Assembly (NCBI RefSeq): GCF_037120725.1
Contig: NZ_JBBAXC010000018.1
Span: forward strand, 33,943 to 97,942
Length of the DNA: 64,000 bases
Reading direction: 5' to 3'
Source: Bacillus spongiae
GTDB taxonomy: Bacteria; Bacillota; Bacilli; Bacillales; Bacillaceae_K
Made by a program: the position numbers and the translations under genes. This document shows positions 33,239 to 42,996 of this stretch, one piece after another (the first letter of the stretch is position 1; every line of letters starts with the position of its first letter). The notes beneath the pieces were generated by a model. It was not told where the DNA came from. It made no database searches and saw nothing but the letters and a program-made list of their open reading frames with translations.

Positions 33239-34345
33239 ATGGATATGTTTGAAAAAATTTCTGAACATGAGCAAGTTGTTTTTTGTAATGACGAGGAAAC
33301 GGGTTTAAAGGCTGTCATTGCGATACATAATACGACTCTTGGACCGGCATTAGGGGGCTGTAGAATGCGGCCGTATCAATCGGTTGATGAAGCGTTAGAA
33401 GATGTTTTACGACTATCCAAAGGCATGACGTATAAATGTGCGGCAGCTGATGTAGATTTCGGTGGAGGTAAAGCTGTTATTATTGGTGATCCACAGAAGG
33501 ATAAAAGTCCAGAGCTTTTTCGTGCATTTGGACAATTTGTTGAGTCGTTAAACGGACGCTTTTACACAGGAACGGACATGGGAACGACTCCAGATGATTT
33601 CATTTATGCCTTAAAAGAAACAAATTGTATAGTTGGGGTTGATGAAGTGTACGGTGGAAGTGGAGATTCCTCTGTACCGACTGCGATGGGCGTTATCTAC
33701 GGTTTAAGGGCAACCAACCACATGATATGGGGGTCCGATGATTTACATAACAGAAAGTATGCCATTCAAGGGTTAGGAAAAGTAGGCATAAAAGTTGCGC
33801 TAAGCTTAATTGAAGAGGGTGCAGAGCTTTTTGTAACAGACATTAATCAAGCGGTGATTGATGAGCTATTAACGAAAGCCAAGGAGCTTGGGACTACAGT
33901 AAAGGTAGTAGCAGGTGATGAAATCTACGGTGTAGATGCGGACATTTTTGTTCCTTGTGCAATAGGAGGAGTAATAAACGATCAAACTCTTCGTGAATTA
34001 AAAGTCAAAGCTGTCGTCGGTTCTGCAAACAACCAACTTCTTACGACAGAACACGGTAAGAAACTCCATGAAAGAGGAATTCTTTACGCACCTGATTATA
34101 TTGTGAATGCAGGTGGGCTGATTCAAGTGGCAGATGAGCTATATGAGCCTAATAAAGAAAGAGTGTTGCAAAAAACAAGAACAATCTATCATTCCCTCAT
34201 GAAAATCTACAAAGATGCAGAGGCGAACGGAATTACAACGATTGAGGCAGGAGACACCTTTTGTGAGGAGCGAATTCAGTCCCGAGCACGTAGAAATAGC
34301 TTCTTTTCCCATATGAAAAGGCCGAAATGGTCAGTGAGAACTTAA
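33239..34345 (+). CDS. Phenylalanine dehydrogenase, 368 aa
   Basis: The enzyme belongs to the Glu/Leu/Phe/Val dehydrogenase family and oxidatively deaminates phenylalanine to phenylpyruvate with NAD. Lys66 (GMTYK) and Lys78 (FGGGK) are the substrate-binding and catalytic lysines. The stretches [41 protein letters not shown] and [14 protein letters not shown] match phenylalanine dehydrogenase of Thermoactinomyces better than leucine dehydrogenase, which has GTRMWTY and TAEDVGT. The Rossmann motif is QGLGKVG. The linked 2-oxoacid dehydrogenase follows after 14 bp. Confidence 0.88.
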   Translation: MDMFEKISEHEQVVFCNDEETGLKAVIAIHNTTLGPALGGCRMRPYQSVDEALEDVLRLSKGMTYKCAAADVDFGGGKAVIIGDPQKDKSPELFRAFGQFVESLNGRFYTGTDMGTTPDDFIYALKETNCIVGVDEVYGGSGDSSVPTAMGVIYGLRATNHMIWGSDDLHNRKYAIQGLGKVGIKVALSLIEEGAELFVTDINQAVIDELLTKAKELGTTVKVVAGDEIYGVDADIFVPCAIGGVINDQTLRELKVKAVVGSANNQLLTTEHGKKLHERGILYAPDYIVNAGGLIQVADELYEPNKERVLQKTRTIYHSLMKIYKDAEANGITTIEAGDTFCEERIQSRARRNSFFSHMKRPKWSVRT

Positions 34346-34359
34346 AAAGAGGTGAAGGA

Positions 34360-35427
34360 ATGGAGAGTCAATTTCCAATTAAACAAATTGTGAATGAAGA
34401 GGGTGTCATTGTTGACACTTTCTATGAAGGAAAGATTGATAAAGAACAAGTGTATTCTTTTTATGAACAATGTAACCGTATTAGGGTTTTTGATAAAAAA
34501 GCAATCAGTTTACAGCGACAAGGACGAATTGGAACTTATGCCCCTTATGAAGGTCAAGAAGCTTCACAGGTCGGAAGTGCGCTTGCTTTAAGAAAGGACG
34601 ACTGGTTGTTCCCTTCTTATCGAGACCATGGAGCAACAATGACATTTGGTCATTCTTTACGAAATATTTTATTGTTTTGGAATGGAAGAAATGAAGGCTG
34701 TGTGCCGCCAGACGGAAAGAGAATTTTTCCACCTGGTATTCCGATTGCAACCCAACTACCGCATGCAGCTGGTGCTGCTTATGCCGAGAAGTTGAAAGGA
34801 AGCAATCATGCTGCCATTGTCTATTTTGGCGATGGTGCTACATCTGAGGGGGACTTCCATGAAGGACTTAATGTAGCGAGTGTGTTAAAAGCACCAGTCG
34901 TTTTTTTAAATCAAAATAATTATTATGCGATTTCAGTCCCCCTTCATAAACAAATGAACACAAAAACGATTGCGCAAAAAGCGCTCTCTTATGATATACC
35001 AGGAGTGCGAGTGGACGGAAATGATGTATTCGCCGTATATGAAGAGACGAAAAAAGCCTTGCAAAGAGCACGGAATGGGGAAGGGCCGACTCTGATTGAA
35101 GCCGTTACCTGGAGGTACGGAGCACATACAACGGCGGATGATCCAACAAAATATCGAGACCAAAATGATAGCCAAGAACGACGTGAAAAAGATCCGCTCG
35201 TCCGCCTGGAAAAATTGATGAAGAATCATGAGTGGTGGGATGAAGAATGGGTAACTAGTATAAAGCAAAAGGCACATGCTGAAGTTGATCAAGCCGTGCA
35301 TGATATGGAAGCCTTTCCGAAAGCAGATCCTCGTTTAATCTTCGATCATGTATTTGCAGAGCCGACATGGATGATTACAGAGCAAAAAGAAAAGCTACTG
35401 CAGCATTTAGAAGGAGGAATGAAATGA
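34360..35427 (+). CDS. 2-oxoacid dehydrogenase E1 alpha subunit, 355 aa
   Basis: This is the thiamine-diphosphate-binding alpha subunit of a pyruvate/branched-chain-type complex. GQEASQVGSALALRKDDWLFP and PSYRDHGATM are typical. The cofactor motif runs from GDGATSEGDFHEGLNVAS to LNQNNYYAIS, and RYGAHTTADDPTKYR is the phosphorylation-loop-like region. ATG 34360 is chosen for the AAAGAGGTGAAGGA ribosome binding site. Its stop overlaps the beta gene. The substrate in this operon is probably phenylpyruvate, supplied by the upstream enzyme; branched-chain 2-oxoacids remain possible. Confidence 0.92.
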   Translation: MESQFPIKQIVNEEGVIVDTFYEGKIDKEQVYSFYEQCNRIRVFDKKAISLQRQGRIGTYAPYEGQEASQVGSALALRKDDWLFPSYRDHGATMTFGHSLRNILLFWNGRNEGCVPPDGKRIFPPGIPIATQLPHAAGAAYAEKLKGSNHAAIVYFGDGATSEGDFHEGLNVASVLKAPVVFLNQNNYYAISVPLHKQMNTKTIAQKALSYDIPGVRVDGNDVFAVYEETKKALQRARNGEGPTLIEAVTWRYGAHTTADDPTKYRDQNDSQERREKDPLVRLEKLMKNHEWWDEEWVTSIKQKAHAEVDQAVHDMEAFPKADPRLIFDHVFAEPTWMITEQKEKLLQHLEGGMK

Positions 35428-36413
35428 AAACGGTTGAAAAAACAAGAACGTTAACGCTTGTCAGTGCTATTACGGATGCATTACGGGTTATGTTGAAGGA
35501 ACATGAAGATGTCATTTTAATGGGAGAAGATATTGGGAAAAACGGCGGGGTATTCCGAGCGACAGAAGGTCTTCAAACAGAATTCGGTGAGTCAAGGGTG
35601 ATGGATACGCCTTTAAGTGAAGCGGGCTTTATCGGAGCGGCGATTGGAATGGCTTGTAATGGATTTCGCCCAGTTGCTGAAATTCAATTTTTAGGATTCA
35701 TTTACCCAGCTTATGAACAAATTATGACTCATGCTTCAAGGCTTCGTTCGAGAACACTCGGCCACTTTACAGTTCCAATGGTCATCCGTGCTCCGTATGG
35801 TGCAGGGGTAAGAGCACCAGAAATCCATTCGGACAGTACGGAAGCGTTATTCACTCACATGCCAGGACTGAAAGTTGTCTGTCCTTCTACTCCTTATGAT
35901 GCGAAAGGATTACTCATTTCTTCCATAGAGGATCCAGATCCTGTTTTATACCTTGAACCAATGCATCTTTATCGGTCAGCTCGAGGTGAGGTGCCAAGTG
36001 AGAAATACACAGTGGAAATTGGGAAAGGTAGGCGAATGAAGGAAGGGGATGACGTCACCATTATTGCGTGGGGCGCTATGGTGAAAGTTGCTATGGAAGC
36101 TGCAGCAAAATGCAAAGAGATTTCTTGTGATGTTCTTGACCTTCGCACACTTTATCCATTAGATAAGGATCTAATTATGGAATCTGTCGAAAAAACAGGT
36201 AGAACGGTTATTGTACAAGAGGCACACGAGACAGGCGGAGTGGCAAATGATGTGCTTTCTATTATTAATGACAAATGTTTTCTGTTTCAGAAGGCACCTA
36301 CAGAACGAGTAGCTGGTTTTGACACGCCTGTACCGTATTTTGGTTTGGAGGATTATTATTTACCAACAGTCGATCGAGTGGTAGAAGCAGTAGAAAAAGT
36401 AATGTCCTTTTAG
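35424..36413 (+). CDS. 2-oxoacid dehydrogenase E1 beta subunit, 329 aa
   Basis: This is the transketolase-like beta subunit. VILMGEDIGKNGGVFRATEG, DTPLSEAGFIGAAIGMACNG and VPMVIRAPYGAGVRAPEIHS are the usual conserved regions, and the C-terminal domain has VIVQEAHETGGVANDV. ATG 35424 overlaps the alpha subunit as ATGA, behind AAGGAGGAATGAA. It forms the E1 heterotetramer with the preceding gene. Confidence 0.93.
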   Translation: MKTVEKTRTLTLVSAITDALRVMLKEHEDVILMGEDIGKNGGVFRATEGLQTEFGESRVMDTPLSEAGFIGAAIGMACNGFRPVAEIQFLGFIYPAYEQIMTHASRLRSRTLGHFTVPMVIRAPYGAGVRAPEIHSDSTEALFTHMPGLKVVCPSTPYDAKGLLISSIEDPDPVLYLEPMHLYRSARGEVPSEKYTVEIGKGRRMKEGDDVTIIAWGAMVKVAMEAAAKCKEISCDVLDLRTLYPLDKDLIMESVEKTGRTVIVQEAHETGGVANDVLSIINDKCFLFQKAPTERVAGFDTPVPYFGLEDYYLPTVDRVVEAVEKVMSF

Positions 36414-36425
36414 GAGGGTTAAAGA

Positions 36426-37568
36426 ATGGAAGTAAAGCTGAATGATATTGGGGAAGGCATGACAGAAGCCCATATTTCCCATTATTTTGTGAAGCCTGGG
36501 GATGTTGTGGTCGCAGACCAGCCATTAGTAGAGGTTCAAACGGATAAAATGACCGCTGAAATCCCTTCACCAATAAATGGAATTATCCAGAAGTTGCTTG
36601 TCTCGACAGGAAAAACGGTTCCTGTTGGAACAACGATCATAACGATTTCTGAAGAAAAAAAGAAACAAGAAAAGAAGAGAAAGCAAATATTAGCCTCTCC
36701 TTATACAAGGAAAATGGCCAGAGAATTAGGTGTGCTGCTTGAAAATATTCAGGGTTCAGGAATAAGTGGAAGAATAACGGATGAGGATGTTCAAAACTAT
36801 GCTGATGAAAAAACAGCCGTAGTTGAAACCGTAACCGTAAATCAACCCGAATCGAGCAAAAATCTTGAAACAACAAACAGAAATCTTCCTTTTCGAGGGA
36901 GACGGAAGCAAATTGCTCATAAAATGAAGACATCGCTACGTACGATACCACATTGTACTTCTTTTGAAGAGATTGATGTTACGAACGTATTCGAAGTACG
37001 TGAACAGCTAAAGGCAGAAGGAGTTAACATATCGATTGCCGTCTTCTTCTTAAAAGCCTTGTCATTATCTTTAAAAGAATACCCTATTTTTAATAGTACG
37101 CTAGATGAAGAGAATGAAATGATTCATCTTCATGAAGCACATCACTTTGGAATAGCTATCGATACGGAGGATGGTTTAATTGCGCCTGTTCTTTCACATG
37201 TTGAGAAAAAGTCCATCCGTCAACTTCAAGCTGAATTGAAGGATCTGACTCAACGAACTCTTCAGAATCAACTAACTTCAGCAGATCTAAAGGGTGGTAC
37301 CTTCACGGTAAGCAATGTTGGACCGCTTCATGGGTCGATAGGTGCAACACCGATTATTAATCCACCAGAGGCAGCATTAATTGCTTTTCATAAAACAAAA
37401 AAACGCCCAATGGTAAATGACACAGATGACATCGTTATTCGAAAGATGATGAATATCTCCTTTTCATTTGATCATCGGGTTGCAGATGGCGGTACAGCAG
37501 TAAAGTTTACTAATCTATTAACGCAATATATAGAGAATCCTAGTACAATGCTTGTGGAGTTGATGTAA
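36426..37568 (+). CDS. 2-oxoacid dehydrogenase E2 (dihydrolipoyl acyltransferase), 380 aa
   Basis: There is one lipoyl domain at residues 1-76, with Lys41 in VQTDKMTAEIP. A peripheral-subunit-binding domain lies at about 85-122 (SPYTRKMARELGVLLENIQG, SGRITDEDVQ). The acyltransferase core runs from about 155 to the end, with the catalytic FSFDHRVADGGTAV. It transfers the acyl group from lipoamide to CoA, so it determines the acyl-CoA product; phenylacetyl-CoA is inferred here. It is compact, with one lipoyl domain and short linkers. E3 starts immediately after the stop codon. Confidence 0.93.
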   Translation: MEVKLNDIGEGMTEAHISHYFVKPGDVVVADQPLVEVQTDKMTAEIPSPINGIIQKLLVSTGKTVPVGTTIITISEEKKKQEKKRKQILASPYTRKMARELGVLLENIQGSGISGRITDEDVQNYADEKTAVVETVTVNQPESSKNLETTNRNLPFRGRRKQIAHKMKTSLRTIPHCTSFEEIDVTNVFEVREQLKAEGVNISIAVFFLKALSLSLKEYPIFNSTLDEENEMIHLHEAHHFGIAIDTEDGLIAPVLSHVEKKSIRQLQAELKDLTQRTLQNQLTSADLKGGTFTVSNVGPLHGSIGATPIINPPEAALIAFHKTKKRPMVNDTDDIVIRKMMNISFSFDHRVADGGTAVKFTNLLTQYIENPSTMLVELM

Positions 37569-38996
37569 ATGGTAGTAGGAGAAATTGCAGAGGAAAAAGA
37601 GCTTGTCATTATTGGGGGAGGCCCAGGTGGTTATCATGCCGCTATCCGTGCTGCACAATTAGGGATACAAGTGACACTTATTGAGAAAAAAGAGCTTGGG
37701 GGAGTATGTCTGAACGATGGCTGTATTCCGTCAAAGGCTCTTACAACCTTAGCAAAACGGACAGAGGATTGGAAGCATGGAAAAGAGATGGGATTAGAAT
37801 CGAAAGAGCCCATCATCAATTTGAAAACATTTCAAACGTATAAAAATAAGCTGATTAAGCAACTGCAAAAGGGAGTAGAAGGCTTATGTAAAGCAAATAA
37901 AATCGAAGTCATTAAAGGAAATGCCGCTTTTTTATCGGAAGATCGTGTAGGTGTAGAAGCAGGTCATGATTTTCAAGTATTCAAATTCCACCACTGTATC
38001 ATCGCAACGGGTGCAGGTTTGGAGCAAGAAAGCTGGATCCCAGCAGGTCATCGAAATGTTTTCAATTCGTATACTATTTTTACATTAGAAGACATTCCAG
38101 CTCATATTATTTTGTATGGACAAGACTATATTACCCTAGAACTCGCTTTTTCATTGAAGGCACTTGGTAGTCAAGTGACGCTTGTTACACAAGAGGAATT
38201 TGATCTTGATGAAACCGTGAGAAAAGAGTTGAAAAGAAGCCTAAAAAAGAAAAAAATCAAGCACTTCTCTCGTTATCAAGCAATTGGCTTTCAGGAGGAA
38301 GAGAAATTGCTTCAAATTCAGTTGCAAGATTCTTCAGGGGAAAGAATAACAGTAGAAGGGACTCATCTTTATGCCTCAGGCACAAAGAAGCCAAATATAG
38401 CAGGGATAGGAATAGATAGACTGAACATTAAAACACAGGCTGGATATATTGAAGTGGATCAGGAATGTTGTACTTCTATTTCCTCTATTTATGCTATCGG
38501 AGATGTTACAAGTGGTGAAAAACTTGCGGTGAAAGCAATCAAGCAAGGAAAAGTAGCAGCGCAGTCGATACATGGTTTAAAACCAGAATATGACGAACGC
38601 TATCTTCCCAAGGTAATTCATACGCTTCCACCAATAGCTTCCGTAGGTTTGACAGAAGAAATAGCAAAGGAACATTATGACGTTGTATCGAGCACATATC
38701 CTTTAACGGGAACGGGCTATGCTGCGATTTTAGGTGAAAAGCAGGGAACTGTAAAGGTGATTAAGGAAAAAGGTACAGACCTTCTGCTCGGTGTTCACAT
38801 GATAGGGGCTGGAGCTGTGGAACTAATCTCATCTGCGACAATCGGTTTAGAGATGGTTGCTAGAGAAGAGGATCTTCTATATCCGTTCTATCCACATCCT
38901 AGTATGAATGAAGGGTTATTAGAGGCGATTGAAGGGCTAGAAGGAAAAGCGATTCATGCAATGCCAAAAAAACAATCGGCACGAGTAAACGTGTGA
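37569..38996 (+). CDS. Dihydrolipoyl dehydrogenase (E3), 475 aa
   Basis: The FAD motif LVIIGGGPGGYHAAIRAAQL and the redox disulfide Cys47/Cys52 in GGVCLNDGCIPSKA are clear. The NAD domain and the C-terminal interface domain (FYPHPSMNEGLLEAI, with the catalytic His-Pro pair) are also clear. It regenerates lipoamide for the complex. It starts at the base after the E2 stop codon, so its translation must be coupled; GGAG inside E2 serves as ribosome binding site. It completes a full four-gene complex in this operon. Confidence 0.93.
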   Translation: MVVGEIAEEKELVIIGGGPGGYHAAIRAAQLGIQVTLIEKKELGGVCLNDGCIPSKALTTLAKRTEDWKHGKEMGLESKEPIINLKTFQTYKNKLIKQLQKGVEGLCKANKIEVIKGNAAFLSEDRVGVEAGHDFQVFKFHHCIIATGAGLEQESWIPAGHRNVFNSYTIFTLEDIPAHIILYGQDYITLELAFSLKALGSQVTLVTQEEFDLDETVRKELKRSLKKKKIKHFSRYQAIGFQEEEKLLQIQLQDSSGERITVEGTHLYASGTKKPNIAGIGIDRLNIKTQAGYIEVDQECCTSISSIYAIGDVTSGEKLAVKAIKQGKVAAQSIHGLKPEYDERYLPKVIHTLPPIASVGLTEEIAKEHYDVVSSTYPLTGTGYAAILGEKQGTVKVIKEKGTDLLLGVHMIGAGAVELISSATIGLEMVAREEDLLYPFYPHPSMNEGLLEAIEGLEGKAIHAMPKKQSARVNV

Positions 38997-39013
38997 AAAT
39001 GGAGGGGTTTGAA

Positions 39014-40129
39014 ATGCAAGATAAAACAATGATGAATCAAGTGACAACGGAGGATTTCTTTCCGGTAAAAGATGTTGATTATATTGAGTATTACACAGGA
39101 AATGCAAAACAAGCGATGCACTTCTTTTGCAAAACATTTGGCTTCCGTCCTATCGCATTTTCAGGCTTAGAAACGGGTAATCGTGAAACAATCTCATATG
39201 TTTTACAACAGCAAAATATTCGGTTAGTCGTGACAGGTAGTTTAAAGGAAGAGACGAGAGTAGCTCAATTTGTGAAGAAGCATGGAGACGGAGTACGAGA
39301 CATTGCTTTAACCGTTGAGGATGTTGAGAAAGCTTATGAAGGGGCTGTTTCGAGAGGGGCTATTGAAATTCAACCACCTGTTACAATAACAGACGAAAAT
39401 GGGGAAATTAAAAAAGCTGTAATTGGAACATACGGTGATACTATCCACACATTAATAGAACGAAAGAATTATAGTGGTGCTTTCACTCCAGGCTTTGAGC
39501 CATGTGAATTTTCTATTCCCTTTAATGAAGCTGGTCTTATTGCAATCGACCATGTGGTAGGCAATGTAGAGCGGATGGATGAGTGGGTAAGTTATTATGA
39601 AAAAGTTATGGGGTTTAAGGAATTACGTCACTTTACAGATAGCGATATTAACACGGAATATTCTGCGTTAATGTCCAAGGTGATGCATAATGGTGGCAGA
39701 ATTAAGTTTCCAATTAATGAGCCTGCAGAAGGGAAAAGAAAGTCACAAATACAGGAATACTTAGAGTTTTTTAATGGTGCAGGTGTTCAGCATTTAGCCC
39801 TTTTAACGGAGGATATTGTTGAAACAGTAAGTAAGTTAAAAGAAAACGGAGTTGAGTTTTTAGATACACCGAACTCCTATTATGACATGTTATCTGAGCG
39901 AGTTGGAGAAATTGATGAAGAAATTGAAAAATTAAAAGAGCTAAATATTTTAGTTGATCGAGATGACGAAGGCTATTTACTTCAAATTTTCACGAAGCCT
40001 ATTGTAGATCGTCCGACTTTATTCATTGAAATAATTCAACGAAAAGGAGCTAGAGGATTCGGCGAAGGAAATTTCAAAGCGCTATTTGAATCAATAGAAC
40101 GCGAGCAAGCACGTCGAGGAAATTTATAA
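39014..40129 (+). CDS. hppD: 4-hydroxyphenylpyruvate dioxygenase, 371 aa
   Basis: This is a two-domain VOC enzyme converting 4-hydroxyphenylpyruvate to homogentisate. The iron ligands are recognisable as His in IAIDHVVGNVE, His in VQHLALLTEDI and Glu in LFIEIIQR. The C-terminal tail GARGFGEGNFKALFESIERE is diagnostic. ATG 39014 is used because GGAGGGG at 39001-39007 fits. It follows E3 by 17 bp with no terminator, so tyrosine and phenylalanine genes share a transcript. Confidence 0.95.
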   Translation: MQDKTMMNQVTTEDFFPVKDVDYIEYYTGNAKQAMHFFCKTFGFRPIAFSGLETGNRETISYVLQQQNIRLVVTGSLKEETRVAQFVKKHGDGVRDIALTVEDVEKAYEGAVSRGAIEIQPPVTITDENGEIKKAVIGTYGDTIHTLIERKNYSGAFTPGFEPCEFSIPFNEAGLIAIDHVVGNVERMDEWVSYYEKVMGFKELRHFTDSDINTEYSALMSKVMHNGGRIKFPINEPAEGKRKSQIQEYLEFFNGAGVQHLALLTEDIVETVSKLKENGVEFLDTPNSYYDMLSERVGEIDEEIEKLKELNILVDRDDEGYLLQIFTKPIVDRPTLFIEIIQRKGARGFGEGNFKALFESIEREQARRGNL

Positions 40130-40253
40130 GGAAGTGAGACTACATCGATCCTACAGGCAGTATTGTCACAATAGGAATGAAATGTAGTGGTATTCCCAAA
40201 TGAGGAAATAAAATGACAAGCGAATAGGTTGTTTAAGTAGGGGATGAAGCGAA

Positions 40254-41348
40254 ATGCTAATTAAAACAAGGGATCGCGTTGAAGAGATTGCGCCGTATGT
40301 CCTAGGAAAAAGCATTGAAGACATACAGCAAGAGTACGGACTTCGAGTAATAAGGAAGATGTCGGAAAATGAAAATGTTTATGGGTGCTCACCGAGAGTG
40401 AAGGAAATGCTCCCGCGCTTTTTGGAGGCTATTCATCATTATCCTGACGGGTTGGCAATAGAGCTATCAACCAATGTTTCAGAACACCTTGGTGTAAGAG
40501 TAGAAAATCTCGTATTTGGTAACGGATCTGATGAAGTAATCCGCTTACTTACAAGAGCGTATATTTCTTCTGGAGATGAAGCCATTATGGCAGAAGTCAC
40601 TTTCCCCCGCTATAAAACGAACGTTTTTTTAGAAGAAGGTATTCCTATCTCGGTCCCTTTACTTAATGGGGCTCACCATTTAGAAAGAATGCTAGAACAT
40701 ATTACGGACCGTACAAAGATGATCTTCGTCTGCAACCCTAATAACCCAACGGGTACAATTGTCGGAAAAGATGAGCTCTTAAGATTTATTCAGCAAGTGC
40801 CATCACATATATTAGTTATTATTGATGAAGCATATTTTGAATACGTTACAACAGAGAATTATTTAGATACCATTTCCTTATTAAATGAATTTCCTAATTT
40901 AGTGGTACTTCGAACATTTTCTAAAATTTATGGATTAGCAAGCTTGCGAATAGGATATGGGGTTATGAATGAGGAAATTAGTATACAGCTTCAGAAGGTG
41001 AAGGATGTCTTTAATGTTAATCGACTCGCTCAGCTAGCTGCAATCGAAGCGTTAAAGGATCAACTTTTTATTCAACAATGCGCAAAAAAGAATAAAGCAG
41101 GAAGAGAGTACTTAGAGAAAGCCCTAAAGGAAATCGGTGTCCCTTACTTTCTCTCTCAGTCTAACTTCATGATGATAAAACTTCCGGAAACGGGCGATCG
41201 TATATCACATGAGTTATTAAGACGAGGCATTGTCGTCCGTTCAGGAACGTTACTTGGTTTCGATTCCACGATCCGTGTTACAGTAGGCACGGATATAGAT
41301 AATCGTCATTTTGTTGAAGAGCTTAATCATATTCTTCATAGTAAATAA
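40254..41348 (+). CDS. Aminotransferase class I/II, HisC-like; candidate aromatic aminotransferase, 364 aa
   Basis: This is a PLP-dependent fold-type I enzyme of the histidinol-phosphate aminotransferase group. It shows LVFGNGSDEVIRLLTRAY, FVCNPNNPTGTIVG, IDEAYFEYV and the cofactor lysine region RTFSKIYGLASLRIGYG. Because it stands between HPPD and homogentisate dioxygenase genes and not in a his operon, tyrosine/phenylalanine transamination is the likely job. HisC-like enzymes of Bacillus are known to act on aromatic amino acids. The 124-bp gap before it shows no clear promoter. Confidence 0.85.
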   Translation: MLIKTRDRVEEIAPYVLGKSIEDIQQEYGLRVIRKMSENENVYGCSPRVKEMLPRFLEAIHHYPDGLAIELSTNVSEHLGVRVENLVFGNGSDEVIRLLTRAYISSGDEAIMAEVTFPRYKTNVFLEEGIPISVPLLNGAHHLERMLEHITDRTKMIFVCNPNNPTGTIVGKDELLRFIQQVPSHILVIIDEAYFEYVTTENYLDTISLLNEFPNLVVLRTFSKIYGLASLRIGYGVMNEEISIQLQKVKDVFNVNRLAQLAAIEALKDQLFIQQCAKKNKAGREYLEKALKEIGVPYFLSQSNFMMIKLPETGDRISHELLRRGIVVRSGTLLGFDSTIRVTVGTDIDNRHFVEELNHILHSK

Positions 41349-41385
41349 CTCGATTGAAGATGTAAAAGCTGGTGAATACCTTATG

Positions 41386-41425
41386 AAAACGAACTAAACG
41401 ATCACAATTTCTTTTAGTTCGTTTT
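41386..41425. terminator. Terminator-like hairpin after the aminotransferase gene
   Basis: AAAACGAACTAAA pairs with TTTTAGTTCGTTTT around a 13-base loop. It separates the aminotransferase from the homogentisate genes. Confidence 0.75.
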
Positions 41426-41463
41426 ATCTTGTAAAAATTCATAGACAGAAGGGAGAGGAAACA

Positions 41464-42075
41464 GTGGAAATTACTCCGAAAAGTTTAGATTGGCAAGAGG
41501 CATACAAACTCTTAATCGGTTCAATCGTTCCTCGTCCTATCGCATTTGTTTCTACAATAGATTTAAAAGGAACGCCAAATGTTGCTCCATATAGTTTTTT
41601 TACAGCCATTTGTGCAGATCCAATGCTTATTTGTTTTTCTCCAATGCGAAAAGGAACAAATGGAAACAAAAAGGATACGTTGTTAAACATTGAAGAAACA
41701 AAGGAGTTTGTTATTAATATAGTAAGTCAAGAGTTTGTCAGAGAAATGAATGATACTGCACAGGATTTGCCTCAGGAAATTGATGAATTTGATTTAGTTG
41801 GCTTGGAAAAGACTCCCTCACATACGGTAAAGCCGTATCGGGTTAAAGAAAGTAAGGTTCAATTAGAGTGTACATTACATGATGTTCTACACTTTGGTGA
41901 CAAGCCGGGTGCTGGCAGTTTAGTGATTGGGCAAGTTCAACATGTTCATATACGTGATGATCTTTTTAACGAAGGAAAAATTGATACAGAATTATTGAAG
42001 CCGATTGGGCGACTAGCGGGACAAACGTTTACAAATCCATTAGCGGAAACGTTTGATCTTGTTCGAAAGAGGTGA
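41464..42075 (+). CDS. Flavin reductase-like domain protein, 203 aa
   Basis: The protein has the FMN-binding split-barrel of flavin reductases: YKLLIGSIVPRPIAFVSTID, NVAPYSFFTAICADPMLICF and SLVIGQVQHVHI. It starts with GTG 41464. It is first of a three-gene set with the fumarylacetoacetase-type and homogentisate dioxygenase genes. None of the standard homogentisate steps needs a flavin reductase, so its role there is unclear. It could supply reduced flavin to another oxygenase or act on a pathway quinone. Confidence 0.85.
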   Translation: MEITPKSLDWQEAYKLLIGSIVPRPIAFVSTIDLKGTPNVAPYSFFTAICADPMLICFSPMRKGTNGNKKDTLLNIEETKEFVINIVSQEFVREMNDTAQDLPQEIDEFDLVGLEKTPSHTVKPYRVKESKVQLECTLHDVLHFGDKPGAGSLVIGQVQHVHIRDDLFNEGKIDTELLKPIGRLAGQTFTNPLAETFDLVRKR

Positions 42076-42079
42076 GGCG

Positions 42080-42985
42080 ATGAAGTGGGTTACATTCCAA
42101 ACAAGTGAAGGTATGCAAAAAGCAGGTTGGCTACACCAAGACGGGGTAGTGGATATGCACTTCATTTCTGGTGGCGAGCTCCCGAAGGATTTATTAACTT
42201 TAATTCAGCATTACGAAAAGTTCCAAGCGCAGGTGAAGGCGCTATATAATAGCTGTGAAGCTACCTATTCTCTTGAAGAAGTAAAATTACTAGCTCCCTT
42301 GCCTCAACCCATCAGCTATCGCGATTTCTATGCCTTTGAAAATCATGTGAAAACTGCTAGATCAAAACGAGGGCTTTCGGTAGTTGAAGAGTGGTATCAA
42401 TTCCCTGTCTTTTATTTTTCAAACCATTTAGCTATTAATGGACATGAGGAGGAAATTGTTTCACCAAGGGAGTGTGAGGAACTGGATTATGAACTTGAGG
42501 TTGCGTGCATTATTGGAAAAAAAGGGCGCAACATTCCAAAGGAAAAAGCCGAAGAGTATATTTTTGGTTATTGTATTTTAAACGACTGGAGTGCTCGAGA
42601 CCTTCAGCGAAGTGAAATGAAGGTAGGACTAGGACCTGCGAAAGGAAAGGATTTTGCCACGACAATCGGCCCTTACATTGTTACTCCTGACGAATTGGAG
42701 GAGTATCGTATTGATGAGGGCTTCATGCTGGACATGACAGCAAAAGTAAATGGGCAAACATTATCGCATGGGAATTTAAAAGATATTTATTATTCATTTG
42801 CTGAAATGATTGAACGTGCTTCAGCTGATGTCATGTTATATCCTGGCGAGCTTATTGGTTCGGGTACCGTTGGAACAGGATGCATATTAGAATTAGGAAC
42901 GGATGTTCATCCATGGTTACAACCTCAAGATGAAATAGAGTTAGAAGTGACTGGTTTAGGAGTATTAAGAAATACCATTCGTTAA
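42080..42985 (+). CDS. Fumarylacetoacetate hydrolase family protein, 301 aa
   Basis: The FAH fold is recognisable from ISYRDFYAFENHVKTARSKR (catalytic region), LDYELEVACIIGKKGRNIPK (metal-binding acidic residues) and FGYCILNDWSARDLQ with GPAKGKDFATTIGPYIVT. It would cleave fumarylacetoacetate, or possibly maleylacetoacetate directly, to acetoacetate and an unsaturated diacid. ATG 42080 follows AGAGGTGAGG. It lies four bases after the flavin reductase gene and 11 bases before homogentisate dioxygenase. Confidence 0.9.
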   Translation: MKWVTFQTSEGMQKAGWLHQDGVVDMHFISGGELPKDLLTLIQHYEKFQAQVKALYNSCEATYSLEEVKLLAPLPQPISYRDFYAFENHVKTARSKRGLSVVEEWYQFPVFYFSNHLAINGHEEEIVSPRECEELDYELEVACIIGKKGRNIPKEKAEEYIFGYCILNDWSARDLQRSEMKVGLGPAKGKDFATTIGPYIVTPDELEEYRIDEGFMLDMTAKVNGQTLSHGNLKDIYYSFAEMIERASADVMLYPGELIGSGTVGTGCILELGTDVHPWLQPQDEIELEVTGLGVLRNTIR

Positions 42986-42996
42986 GGGGGGAGAAA

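Noticed and set aside
33239..34345. Leucine dehydrogenase as the product.
   Set aside because: The substrate-pocket stretches ([29 protein letters not shown]) follow phenylalanine dehydrogenase rather than leucine dehydrogenase, and the context is aromatic.
40254..41348. Histidine-biosynthetic hisC.
   Set aside because: No his genes are nearby and it sits between tyrosine-degradation genes. Aromatic transamination is more likely, though dual function is possible.
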